Shown here: positions 1 through 7,237 of the stretch, one piece after another | Numbering within the stretch: position 1 is the stretch's first letter | Layout of the letters: the number at the start of each line of letters is the position of its first letter | NCBI GenBank assembly: GCA_035650255.1 | Contig: DASRIA010000041.1 | Coordinates: 1 to 64,000, forward strand | Length of the DNA: 64,000 nt | Direction of reading: 5' to 3' | DNA from: DASRIA01 sp035650255 | Lineage (GTDB): Bacteria; Actinomycetota; Thermoleophilia; Solirubrobacterales; JBBDJG01 | Program-made: the position numbers and the translations under genes | Notes under the pieces: generated by a model | What the model was told of the DNA's origin: nothing | Databases searched by the model: none | What the model saw: the letters and a program-made list of their open reading frames with translations, nothing else

Positions 1-251
1 CGCTCTGGGAGAGCCCCGCCGGCGACAGCGCAGTGATCGGCTGGGCAAAGAGCTTCCGCGACGACCTGCGCCGGTTCTCATCGGGCGGCGTCTACCTGAA
101 CTTCATCGGCGACGAGGGCCAGGACCGGGTGCGGGCCGCCTACGGCGACGAGCAGTACGCGCGGCTGGCCCGGATCAAGGCACAGTATGACCCCGACAAC
201 GTGTTCCGCGGGAACCAGAACATCGTTCCCGCCGAGGTAATTGCGGCGTAG
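1..251 (+). CDS. FAD-linked oxidase, C-terminal end (5' partial)
   Basis: The reading frame is open from the window edge (first full codon at base 3) to a TAG at 249-251, so the gene begins outside the window. The visible 82 residues end with an LARIKAQYDPDNVFRGNQNI-type tail, the signature of the berberine-bridge-enzyme (BBE) domain that closes FAD-dependent oxidoreductases of the FAD_binding_4 family. The FAD domain itself is not visible, so substrate cannot be guessed. The gene ends tail to tail against the MBL-fold hydrolase with no gap. Confidence 0.85.
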   Translation, partial: LWESPAGDSAVIGWAKSFRDDLRRFSSGGVYLNFIGDEGQDRVRAAYGDEQYARLARIKAQYDPDNVFRGNQNIVPAEVIAA

Positions 252-923
252 CTAACGCGGCAGCGCGTTCACGAAGTCGACGAACTTGCGCGTGTCGCGC
301 CACGGCGGCCCGTGCCCGAACACGACCAGCGCCGGCTCGAGCGCAGCCAGGCGGCGTGCGGACTCGCGGTTCAGGGCCGGGTCGGTGGTGAACGGGACCG
401 GCGGCTCGTGCAGGCCCTTGATGCCGGTGATCAGGTTCTGGCCGTTCAGCACGTCGCCGGCGATCAGCACGCGGTCGGACTCGCGCCAGTAGGCGACGTG
501 GCCGGGCGAGTGGCCGGGCACGTCCAGCACGCGAAAGCCGGCGATCTCGTCACCCTCGCGCAGGCGCCGCGCGACCGGATGCGGCGGGCCGCCCCACGCC
601 TTCATGATCAGCGTGTTGAGCGGGTGGGGCTTCTGCCCCAGGTTCCCGCTCTCCATGGCATCGGCGTCGCGCTCGCCGCACCACAGCTCGAGGCCGAGGC
701 GCTCGCACACCGCATGGCTTGCTCCCTGGTGATCGGGGTGCGCGTGCGTGAGCGCGTGTCCCGCGAGCTTGCGATCGCCGACCTGGCGCAGGATGCGGCG
801 CGTGGAGTGGCGCGTCCCGGCGTCCACCAGCACATCGCCCATCAGGTAGACGTTGATCGCGTTGGGCGGAAAGCCGCCCAGCATCCAGAGGTCCGGCGCC
901 AGCTGCTTCTTCACGCGCGGCAT
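252..923 (-). CDS. MBL-fold metallo-hydrolase
   Basis: This 223-residue protein is a single metallo-beta-lactamase fold domain. Visible metal-binding motifs are THAHPDH (residues 59-65), PGHSPGH (136-142), GDVL (156-159, the bridging aspartate) and FGHGPP (202-207). Together they give the full HxHxDH...H...D...H set, so a dinuclear-zinc hydrolase is expected. The family covers glyoxalase II, lactonase and other thioester or ester hydrolases, and nothing here picks one. There is no signal peptide, so it should act in the cytoplasm. It is transcribed towards the oxidase end at 251 and back to back with the secreted-protein gene at 988. A GTG or ATG elsewhere is possible, but the ATG at 923 starts the conserved strand directly. 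Confidence 0.88.
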   Translation of the reverse strand: MPRVKKQLAPDLWMLGGFPPNAINVYLMGDVLVDAGTRHSTRRILRQVGDRKLAGHALTHAHPDHQGASHAVCERLGLELWCGERDADAMESGNLGQKPHPLNTLIMKAWGGPPHPVARRLREGDEIAGFRVLDVPGHSPGHVAYWRESDRVLIAGDVLNGQNLITGIKGLHEPPVPFTTDPALNRESARRLAALEPALVVFGHGPPWRDTRKFVDFVNALPR

Positions 924-975
924 CCTATTCGTCGCCTATCCGTCCAGCCGGCCCGGAGCCCGCCGCGCGCGGCTC

Positions 976-981
976 TAGCCT
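976..981 (+). promoter_or_regulatory. putative -10 hexamer TAGCCT of a leaderless gene
   Basis: TAGCCT lies 6 bases before the ATG at 988 and there is no Shine-Dalgarno in between. A -10 box here would place the transcription start at or next to the start codon. The same layout recurs at many first genes in this window. Confidence 0.45.
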
Positions 982-987
982 CAGGCG

Positions 988-1926
988 ATGCGCGCGCGCC
1001 TCTTGCTCGTCGTCACGGCTGCCTTCCTCTGCGCGGCCGCAATGGCCGGCGGCCATCCACCCAAGGGAGCGTCGCGCTGCGCCGTGTTCCCGCGGGACAA
1101 CCACTGGAACCAGCGCGTCGATTCGCTGCCGGTGGCAGCAGACTCGGCGCGGCTGGTGCGCAGCATCGGGCCGACGTCGCCGGTGCACCCGGACTTCGGC
1201 TCGGGCCTGTACGAGGGACGCCCGATCGGCATCCCCTTCACGACCGTGGGGCCACGCCAGAAGCGCGTGCGGGTGACGTTCGAGTACGCCGGCGAGTCGG
1301 ACGGCCGGCGCTATCCGATCCCGCGCCGCGCGCCGGTCGAGGGCGGCCGCGCCGCGGACGGCGACCGCCACGTGATCGTCGTCGATCGCCGCCGCTGCCG
1401 GCTGTACGAGCTGTTCGCCGCCTATCCGGTGAACGGCGGGCGCAGCTGGCGCGCCGGGTCGGGCGCGATCTGGAGCCTGCGCTCGAACAAGCTGCGCCCG
1501 GCGGGCTGGACGTCCGCCGACGCCGCGGGCCTGCCGATCCTGCCGGGCCTGGCGCGCTACGAAGAGGTGCGCCGCGGCGAGATCGACCACGCGCTGCGCT
1601 TCACGGCGCCCGAGACGCGGCGCGCGTACGTGTACCCGGCGCGCCACTTCGCCTCCAAGTCGACCGATCCGAGCCTGCCGCCCATGGGCTTGCGGGTGCG
1701 GCTGCGGGCGAGCTTCGACACCTCCGGCTTCGGGCGTCAGGCGCGCGTCGTGCTGCGCGCGCTGAAGCGCTACGGGATGCTGCTGGCCGACAACGGCTCG
1801 CCCTGGTTCATCAGCGGCGCGCCGTCCCGCGGCTGGGACAACGACGACCTGCACGGCCTGCGCCGGGTACGCGGGAGCGACTTCGAGGTCGTCGACACGT
1901 CGTCGCTCCCGCGCCCGGGCCGGTAA
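988..1926 (+). CDS. secreted protein of an unnamed family (NHWNQ / HPDFGSG motifs)
   Basis: The 312-residue product begins with a typical Sec signal peptide (basic MRAR, then a hydrophobic run to about residue 20). The mature part opens with NHWNQ (38-42), then HPDFGSG (67-73) and GIPF, and ends with a PWFISGAPSRGWDND stretch. I know this motif order from uncharacterised secreted bacterial proteins but no function is established. The two cysteines (about 31 and in the middle) could form a disulphide. It is a single gene between a divergent MBL hydrolase and the diiron protein downstream (55-base gap). No catalytic signature was recognised. Confidence 0.8.
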   Translation: MRARLLLVVTAAFLCAAAMAGGHPPKGASRCAVFPRDNHWNQRVDSLPVAADSARLVRSIGPTSPVHPDFGSGLYEGRPIGIPFTTVGPRQKRVRVTFEYAGESDGRRYPIPRRAPVEGGRAADGDRHVIVVDRRRCRLYELFAAYPVNGGRSWRAGSGAIWSLRSNKLRPAGWTSADAAGLPILPGLARYEEVRRGEIDHALRFTAPETRRAYVYPARHFASKSTDPSLPPMGLRVRLRASFDTSGFGRQARVVLRALKRYGMLLADNGSPWFISGAPSRGWDNDDLHGLRRVRGSDFEVVDTSSLPRPGR

Positions 1927-1981
1927 GCGCCGGCCGGAGCCCTGTTGATCCAAAGCGCCCCCTGACGCGTAAGACACCGTC

Positions 1982-2911
1982 ATGAGCAAGCGCGTCGTCG
2001 ACTTCGACATCGACCGCTACCTGCGCAACTCCAAGCGCCTCGACCTCAGTCACCTCGACTGGGCGGACATCCCCAATCACCCGCTCACCGACGGCGACGT
2101 GATGTGCCTCCACTACATGATGGACATCGAGACGCACACGGTGATCTACCTGCGCGACCTGCTCGCCACGCGCGCCGCGCACGACCCGTACGTAACAGGC
2201 TTCCTCTCCTGCTGGGTGTACGAGGAGCTGTGGCACGGCGAGGCCTTCTCGGACTTCCTGCGGGCCTACGGCCTCGAGGTGCCGGCCGAGCCGAAGCTGC
2301 CCGACGGCTCCACCCCCATGCCGACCCGGCCCAACCGGGTGCGGCAGTTCCGGGAGCAGATGGGCGTCGGCCACAAGCTCTTCCTGCTGCCGACGCTGTT
2401 CGCATCGATGGTGATGCGCGACTTCGTGGCCCTGCACATGACGTGGGGAGCCATCAACGAGCTCACCACGCTGACCGGCTACCACCAGCTGATGCGGCGC
2501 TCGCACCACCCGGTGCTGCACCAGATGCTGCGCCGCATCATCCAGGACGAGCGGCGCCACTTCGCCTTCTACCGCGCGCAGGCGAAGGCGCGGCTCGAGG
2601 ACAACCCGCGCGCCGGGAGGCTCGTGCGGCGCGGCCTCGAGGCGTTCTGGACCCCGGTCGGCGCGGGCGTCAAGTCGGAGGAGGAGGTGGACGCGCTCGC
2701 GATCTACCTGTTCGGCGACTCGCCCGAGGGCCGCGACGGCGCGCGCGAGATCGATGCCACGATCGCGGAGATCCCGGGGCTCGAGGGACTCACGCTCCTG
2801 GAGGACGCGCTCGACGCGGCACTCGCGCGAGCGGCGGCGCAGCCCGGCTACGCCGGCGTGCTGGAGCCCGCCGAGCCGTCTCGCAACGGCGCCGTGCTAG
2901 CCGTCCGCTGA
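1982..2911 (+). CDS. diiron ferritin-like protein (acyl-ACP desaturase-like ligand set)
   Basis: The 309-residue, largely helical protein carries a complete diiron ligand pattern: E50 in DIETHT, E82xxH85 in EELWHGE, E160 in the INELT segment and E190xxH193 in DERRHF. Two ExxH motifs plus two single glutamates are what ferritin-like oxidases and soluble acyl-ACP desaturases use to bind two irons. The substrate cannot be read from the sequence; lipid desaturation or another O2-dependent oxidation are both possible. No signal peptide. The 3' end overlaps the convergent MOSC gene by 15 bases. Confidence 0.82.
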   Translation: MSKRVVDFDIDRYLRNSKRLDLSHLDWADIPNHPLTDGDVMCLHYMMDIETHTVIYLRDLLATRAAHDPYVTGFLSCWVYEELWHGEAFSDFLRAYGLEVPAEPKLPDGSTPMPTRPNRVRQFREQMGVGHKLFLLPTLFASMVMRDFVALHMTWGAINELTTLTGYHQLMRRSHHPVLHQMLRRIIQDERRHFAFYRAQAKARLEDNPRAGRLVRRGLEAFWTPVGAGVKSEEEVDALAIYLFGDSPEGRDGAREIDATIAEIPGLEGLTLLEDALDAALARAAAQPGYAGVLEPAEPSRNGAVLAVR

Positions 2912-3379
2912 ACCAAGCTCGCGGAGCTCGTCGCCCGGCCTGATCACGCCGCCGCGCACGATGTCGGCGCGCAGGCCGCCGCGGTTCGCGAGGCCCTTCA
3001 GCACGCCCGGCTGCGTCAGCTTCTGCAGATGGCTGCACGGGTCGCACAGCCGCCGGCCCACGCACTCCACCTCCCCCACCGCGAAGCGCCGGCCGACGAG
3101 GTCGTTGAGGGCGACGCCGCGCGTGAGGATGTTGCGGCGGGCCTCGGCCGGCTCCAGCTCGATGCCGGTGTCGCGAGCGAGTCCCTCGACAGCCTCGGCT
3201 TCGACCAGCGTGATGTCGCGCCCGTTGCTGCGCGGGTTGTCCGAGAACGTGCCGCCTTCGTCGAAGTAGCGGTCGCCCTCCAGGCCCTGGCCCGCGACGG
3301 CGTTGACGACATCGCGCGGGGAGGGGAGCGCCTCCGCCTCACCGGCGGTGAAGATGGCGACGACCGATCCGCTCTGCAT
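2897..3379 (-). CDS. MOSC domain-containing protein
   Basis: This 160-residue protein is a stand-alone MOSC domain: GLEGDRY (32-38), the RRNILTRG segment (81-88) and the cysteine in RRLCDPC (C112/C115), where the conserved cysteine is the proposed sulfur or molybdenum-cofactor ligand. MOSC proteins carry sulfane sulfur or support reductases that use the molybdenum cofactor; small stand-alone forms are often YiiM-like. It is convergent with the diiron gene and divergent from arfB. A TAGCCT hexamer 7 bases before the ATG suggests leaderless transcription. Confidence 0.88.
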   Translation of the reverse strand: MQSGSVVAIFTAGEAEALPSPRDVVNAVAGQGLEGDRYFDEGGTFSDNPRSNGRDITLVEAEAVEGLARDTGIELEPAEARRNILTRGVALNDLVGRRFAVGEVECVGRRLCDPCSHLQKLTQPGVLKGLANRGGLRADIVRGGVIRPGDELRELGSADG

Positions 3380-3386
3380 CGGACAA

Positions 3387-3392
3387 AGGCTA
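3387..3392 (-). promoter_or_regulatory. putative -10 hexamer TAGCCT for the MOSC gene
   Basis: Read on the minus strand the hexamer is TAGCCT, identical to the one before 988, and it lies 7 bases from the ATG at 3379. No ribosome binding site is visible. Confidence 0.4.
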
Positions 3393-3423
3393 GGACACGC
3401 AAGGGCCGCGCCGTGCGCGCCGC

Positions 3424-3429
3424 TAATTT
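3424..3429 (+). promoter_or_regulatory. putative -10 hexamer TAATTT for arfB
   Basis: TAATTT lies 6 bases before the ATG at 3436 in otherwise GC-rich DNA. It faces away from the MOSC promoter at 3387-3392, so the 56-base gap would hold two divergent leaderless promoters. Confidence 0.45.
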
Positions 3430-3435
3430 GGTCGC

Positions 3436-3849
3436 ATGGAAGACCCGATGGAGATCCGCCCGGGAGTCACGGTCCCGCTGTCCGACGTGACCCTGCGCAC
3501 GAGCCGCTCGTCGGGGCCCGGCGGGCAGCACGCGAACGTCACCGCCTCCCGGGTGGAGGCGGTCTTCGACGTCGCAGGCTCCTCCCTTCCGGACGAGGAG
3601 AAGCGGCGCATCCAGGCGCGGCTCGGCCCGCGCGTGACGGCGGTCGCGCAGGACGCGCGCGGACAGGCACGCAACCGCGAGCTGGCGCTCGAGCGGCTGC
3701 GCGAGCGCCTCGCGGCGGCGCTCAAGCCCCGGCGCACGCGCCACGCGACCCGCCCCACCGCCGCGGCGCGCCGCCGGCGGCTGGAGCAGAAGCGCCACCG
3801 CGCCGAGCGCAAGCGCGCCCGCCGCCGGCCCGGGCCGGGAGACGACTAG
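3436..3849 (+). CDS. arfB: ArfB/YaeJ-type peptidyl-tRNA hydrolase (ribosome rescue)
   Basis: The 137-residue protein has the class-I release-factor GGQ motif at residues 29-31 in the context SSGPGGQHAN, and a C-terminal tail extremely rich in arginine and lysine. This is the ArfB architecture: a catalytic GGQ domain that hydrolyses peptidyl-tRNA on stalled ribosomes, and a basic tail that lies in the empty mRNA channel. It lacks the codon-recognition domains of RF1/RF2. Its stop codon is immediately followed by the GTG of the nuclease gene, so the two are probably co-transcribed. A second in-frame ATG at residue 5 is an alternative start. Confidence 0.9.
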   Translation: MEDPMEIRPGVTVPLSDVTLRTSRSSGPGGQHANVTASRVEAVFDVAGSSLPDEEKRRIQARLGPRVTAVAQDARGQARNRELALERLRERLAAALKPRRTRHATRPTAAARRRRLEQKRHRAERKRARRRPGPGDD

Positions 3850-4389
3850 GTGTCGTCGCGCGCGGCCGCCCTGTGGGTCGGCCTGTTCCTGGCGCTGGCA
3901 TTCGCCGGAGGCGGCGGGTTCGACCTGTTCACGACCGACGACGACAACAGCCCGGTGCAGGGCGCCAGCACCACGGGACGCGTCCTGCGCGTGGTGGACG
4001 GCGACACCGTGAAGGTGCGCCTACGCGGCGCGGGCCGCGTGGTAACGGTCCGCTACATCGGCGTAGACACTCCCGAGTCCGTCAAGCCCGGCGAGCCCGT
4101 GCAGTGCTTCGGCGCGCTCGCCAGCGACTTCAACGACCGCCTCGTGACCGGGCGGCGCGTGCGGCTGCGCATGGGGCGCGAGCGCACGGACCGCTTCGGC
4201 CGCACCCTCGCCTACGTGTACCTCCTCGAGGGACGGCACCGGTTCGTGAACGCGGAGCTGGTGCGCCGCGGATACGCGCGCACACTCGAAATCCCCCCCA
4301 ATACCGACTTCGCCGACCGCTTCGACCGCCTGGAGCGGCGCGCGCGGGCGGAGCGGCGCGGGCTGTGGCGCGCCTGCGGGGACGCCTAG
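3850..4389 (+). CDS. thermonuclease-family (SNase-like) nuclease, exported or membrane-anchored
   Basis: The 179-residue protein starts with a short hydrophobic segment (about residues 7-22) that should export or anchor it, followed by an SNase domain. VVDGDT (48-53) supplies the calcium-binding aspartate, R68 and E76 in RYIGVDTPE match the catalytic Arg35/Glu43 pair of staphylococcal nuclease, and R118 in FGRTLAYVY matches Arg87. All three key residues are present, so activity on DNA/RNA outside the cytoplasm is expected. The GTG start abuts the arfB stop codon with no gap. Confidence 0.88.
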   Translation: MSSRAAALWVGLFLALAFAGGGGFDLFTTDDDNSPVQGASTTGRVLRVVDGDTVKVRLRGAGRVVTVRYIGVDTPESVKPGEPVQCFGALASDFNDRLVTGRRVRLRMGRERTDRFGRTLAYVYLLEGRHRFVNAELVRRGYARTLEIPPNTDFADRFDRLERRARAERRGLWRACGDA

Positions 4390-4392
4390 CGC

Positions 4393-5514
4393 CTAGAAGC
4401 GCAGCACGGCGCCGACCGACCCCAGCGCCTCGAGGTCGGGATGGTGCCGCACGACGACCAGCTCGGCCGACTGCTCGAGCGCCCGCTCGATGGCCGACTC
4501 GACCACGTCGTCGCGCTTCTGCAGCTCGTCGCCGGTCGGCGACTGGCCGGGCTCGGTGGAGAGGAAGTCGGCATGCGGCGACACGTAGCCCTCGTCGCGG
4601 TAGCCGACGTCGACCAGCAGCGCCTCCACGCGCTGTTCGTTCAGGGCCTCCAGGGTGCCGGCCAGGCCCGCGACCGCGCGGTCGCCCCGCCCCAGCCCGC
4701 TCTGCAGCCGGTCGAGCCAGTCGCGCTCGCGCTCGCGCTCGTCGCGGTCGATGATCGTCGCGGCCTCGCGCGCGACCGCCGCGGGACTGGCCTTCACGTC
4801 GATCTCGAGCCGCCCCGCGATCCGCTCGCGCAGGTAGCTGTGCAGGTGGTGCTCGACGTCCCCGCGGATCTCGTCGGGACAGCCGATGATCAGCCGCTGC
4901 GCGGCGCCGCGCTTGAACAGCTTGAAGAGCTCCTCACCCGCGTGCTTCAAGTGGTCCTTGGTCTCCTTCTGGATCCCGCGCTGGTAGCGCGCCTGCGACC
5001 AGCCTCCCTGGTCGTGCCAGCGGTGCACGTCGTCGACGAGGCTCACGACCTCGCGCATGCCGTCGCGCCCGCCGGCCAGGATGCGCGCCAGCTGGCGGTT
5101 GACCAGCAGCACGCTGTAGCCGTCGCCGCCGGGCATGCCGGCCAGCGGCTCGATGAACGGCGAGTCGTCGATGGTCACCTCGCTGGGGATCGGGCGGGCG
5201 AGGCGGTGCACCTCGAACAGGTCGATGCCCGAGGCCACGAACACGGCCGCGCCGCGCGTCCCGCTGGCGTCGAAGTCGCTCGTGAACCAGGTCCTCACGC
5301 GCTCGATGTCCCGCTTCAGCTCGACCTTCTGGTCGTGCGTGAGGTTGTCGTCGCGCGCGGCGCGCTCGACCACGTCGAGCAGGGACTCGAGCTCCGTCTT
5401 CCGCGCCTTGGGGGTCGGGAACTCGCTGGGGTCCAGGTTCAAATAGAGGCTGAGGACCTTGTGGCCGTCGGGCCGGAGGCCGGCCAGCTCGCGCAGGCGC
5501 TGCTTGGTGGTCAC
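4393..5514 (-). CDS. eRF1-domain protein of the bacterial Vms1/baeRF group
   Basis: This 373-residue cytoplasmic protein opens with a VLSLYLNLDP strand typical of bacterial eRF1-like proteins and continues with an acidic, helix-rich middle (about 40-75) and an eRF1 domain-3-like C-terminus that ends in a VVVRHHPDLEALGSVGAVLRF-like strand. Relatives of eukaryotic Vms1/ANKZF1 release peptidyl-tRNA from stalled or hibernating ribosomes; the bacterial members are mostly untested. I see no GGQ; the residues RYQRGIQKETKDH near 195-207 sit where Vms1 proteins have their catalytic loop. The start is GTG at 5514. It is convergent with the nuclease gene (3-base gap). Confidence 0.72.
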   Translation of the reverse strand: MTTKQRLRELAGLRPDGHKVLSLYLNLDPSEFPTPKARKTELESLLDVVERAARDDNLTHDQKVELKRDIERVRTWFTSDFDASGTRGAAVFVASGIDLFEVHRLARPIPSEVTIDDSPFIEPLAGMPGGDGYSVLLVNRQLARILAGGRDGMREVVSLVDDVHRWHDQGGWSQARYQRGIQKETKDHLKHAGEELFKLFKRGAAQRLIIGCPDEIRGDVEHHLHSYLRERIAGRLEIDVKASPAAVAREAATIIDRDERERERDWLDRLQSGLGRGDRAVAGLAGTLEALNEQRVEALLVDVGYRDEGYVSPHADFLSTEPGQSPTGDELQKRDDVVESAIERALEQSAELVVVRHHPDLEALGSVGAVLRF

Positions 5515-5551
5515 GGCGACATCATGGCGAATGAAGTCGGGTGATGCCGAA

Positions 5552-5570
5552 TCCCGCGCGCGGCGCGGGA
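5552..5570 (-). terminator. GC-only hairpin after the GT92-like gene
   Basis: An 8-base perfect inverted repeat (TCCCGCGC / GCGCGGGA, 3-base loop) lies just past the stop of the gene at 5580. It has no clear T-run, so it is a possible but weak terminator. Confidence 0.35.
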
Positions 5571-5579
5571 CACGGCGGG

Positions 5580-6422
5580 TCAGGCCTGCGCCGAGGCGGC
5601 CGGCTCGGGGAGCTGCGCGAGCGCCTCCTTCAGCGCCGGCAGGTACATCAGGATCGTCTCGTCGCGGACCTGGTTCAGCCCCTCGTCGCGCTTCATCACG
5701 TGCTCGGTGTTCTTGAACTTGCCGTTGAAGGCGATCGGGCGGGCGAGCTTCGCGCGCCGCTCCTCCTTGGACTTGGTCACGTAGTGGTTCAGCCGCAGGC
5801 GCTCGAACACGGGGTTTTCGTGGATGTGCGGCACGACCCGGTTCAGCGCGCCGGTCATCTGCTCGTGGTTCTCGTTGACCGCGAAGCTGCGGTCGTCGTA
5901 CTCGAAGTAGTGCGGGTTGTCGCCGGCGCTCACGGTCCGGTGCGGCTGCACGATGCTCTTGATCGCCCAGTTGCGGTTCACGTCGGTGCTGCGCATCACG
6001 TAGTTCTCGATCACGAGTCCGGGCGGCTTCGTGTCATGCCCGGAGTCACCGAACGTGCACCAGTGCGCGCCGACGGCGGGGTGCTCCTCGAACTCCCCGA
6101 CGATCTCGGGCACCGGCCGCCCCAGCGGCGAGAAGAGGAACTCGTCGATGTCGATGAACGCGATCCACTGCGAGTCGTCGCGGTGGCGCTTGACGCAGTC
6201 GTCGTAGGCCTGGAGCTGGCCCGGGAACACGTCCCAGTGGCGCACCTCGACGAAGCCCTCCTCGATGAACGGAGCCAGCACCTCGAGGTGGTTGTCGGTG
6301 CTGCGGTTGTCGTAGAGGAAGAAGTGCTCGATGCCCACCAGGCGGTGGAACTCGATCCACTCCCGCAGGTACGGCGCCTCGTTCCAGTAGATGCCGCAGA
6401 CGGACAGGTACGGCTTGCTCAT
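5580..6422 (-). CDS. glycosyltransferase family 92-like protein
   Basis: The 280-residue protein matches the GT92 (DUF23) pattern: an N-terminal ICGIYWNEAPYLREW-like strand, YDNRSTD (37-43), and a DIDEF metal-binding motif at 91-95, then SIVQPHRT and an HYVTKS segment. Family members transfer galactose or related sugars; the substrate here is unknown. No signal peptide or membrane segment, so it probably acts at the cytoplasmic face. It is monocistronic and points towards the eRF1-domain gene. It is the first glycan-related gene in the window, 4.6 kb before the main polysaccharide locus. Confidence 0.8.
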   Translation of the reverse strand: MSKPYLSVCGIYWNEAPYLREWIEFHRLVGIEHFFLYDNRSTDNHLEVLAPFIEEGFVEVRHWDVFPGQLQAYDDCVKRHRDDSQWIAFIDIDEFLFSPLGRPVPEIVGEFEEHPAVGAHWCTFGDSGHDTKPPGLVIENYVMRSTDVNRNWAIKSIVQPHRTVSAGDNPHYFEYDDRSFAVNENHEQMTGALNRVVPHIHENPVFERLRLNHYVTKSKEERRAKLARPIAFNGKFKNTEHVMKRDEGLNQVRDETILMYLPALKEALAQLPEPAASAQA

Positions 6423-6497
6423 GACTCACGGCAACTGTACTCGCGTGCGGTCAGCCCCGCACGGGTTGCGCGCACCGTGCGGGAGGCGGAGCAAGAA

Positions 6498-6530
6498 AAG
6501 AGGCTCGGCCCATGCCGGGCCGAGCCTCTT
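6498..6530 (-). terminator. strong intrinsic terminator of the cysteine-repeat gene
   Basis: A perfect 14-base inverted repeat (arms 6498-6511 and 6517-6530, loop ATGCC) is followed on the minus strand by TTCTT. It lies 30 bases past the stop of the gene ending at 6560, exactly where its terminator should be. It is the clearest hairpin in the window. Confidence 0.85.
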
Positions 6531-6559
6531 CCGCATGGCCTTCAGCGACAGACGGAGGC

Positions 6560-7093
6560 CTAGGACTGGCTTTCCGTCTCGTTCTCCCGCACCGTCTTCG
6601 AGACGCACTTCCCAAAGGCGTTGCGCTTGTTCTCGTTCGTGCCGTACTTCGCCGCGAACGCGGATGGGTCGGCCTTGCGCTCGGCCTTGCACTGCTTGGC
6701 CGCGTTGTCGACCGCGGTTTGCAGATCGGCGCTCAGCTCGTCCTGCGCCTGTGAGACGCACTTGCCCAGCGCGTTCTTGCCGTTCGGGTTGCTTCCGTAC
6801 TTGGCGGTGAACGCCGCCGGGTCAGCCTCGCGCTCGGTCTTGCACTGCTTCACGGCATCCGAGTGCACCTCGTCCATGGTGCGCGCGTGCTTGGACACGC
6901 ACTTGCCGTAGGCGTTGCTCTTCTTCTTGTTGGTGCCGAACGTCTGCCTGAAGGTGGTCACACCCATGTCGGCACGCAGCGCCTTGCAGAACTTCGCAGC
7001 ATTCTTGTAGTCCGTCTGCGACACGGCCGCCGACGAGACCGCCGGCACCGCGAGCGCCGCCAGGGCCACGCAGACGATCCATGCTCGCTTCAT
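6560..7093 (-). CDS. secreted protein with three cysteine-paired repeats
   Basis: The 177-residue product has a signal peptide (MKRAW, hydrophobic to about 22, cleavage after VSSA). The mature protein is three imperfect repeats, about residues 31-71, 79-118 and 130-169. Each has the form NAAKxCKxERxADPxAFxxxYGxNxxxxNAxGKCVS, with cysteines at 36/65, 84/112 and 135/163 (spacings 29, 28, 28). One disulphide per repeat is the likely arrangement. I do not know a function; similar CK...GKCVS modules occur in related actinobacteria as I recall them. The gene has a strong AGGAGG site and its own terminator, suggesting high expression as a single gene. Confidence 0.85.
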   Translation of the reverse strand: MKRAWIVCVALAALAVPAVSSAAVSQTDYKNAAKFCKALRADMGVTTFRQTFGTNKKKSNAYGKCVSKHARTMDEVHSDAVKQCKTEREADPAAFTAKYGSNPNGKNALGKCVSQAQDELSADLQTAVDNAAKQCKAERKADPSAFAAKYGTNENKRNAFGKCVSKTVRENETESQS

Positions 7094-7098
7094 TGCTT

Positions 7099-7104
7099 CC
7101 TCCT
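7099..7104 (-). promoter_or_regulatory. consensus ribosome binding site AGGAGG
   Basis: AGGAGG lies 5 bases before the ATG at 7093. Few genes in the window have such a full Shine-Dalgarno; most first genes have none. It fixes the start of the cysteine-repeat protein. Confidence 0.8.
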
Positions 7105-7237
7105 TGATGGGAATCCATCCCGATTACCAGGACTCCGCGCAAGAACGCGGGGCTCCCGTCGCGGTCAGGGTGTAGATCGCGGGTCTTGGACGCCTGTTCT
7201 AGGCCGCCGGTCCTCCCCCGCTGGCACTCGCCTGCCC

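Noticed and set aside
312..1985. A long plus-strand open frame covering the MBL hydrolase and beyond
   Set aside because: The MBL motifs on the minus strand and the secreted protein in another plus frame explain this DNA; the long frame gives no recognisable protein.
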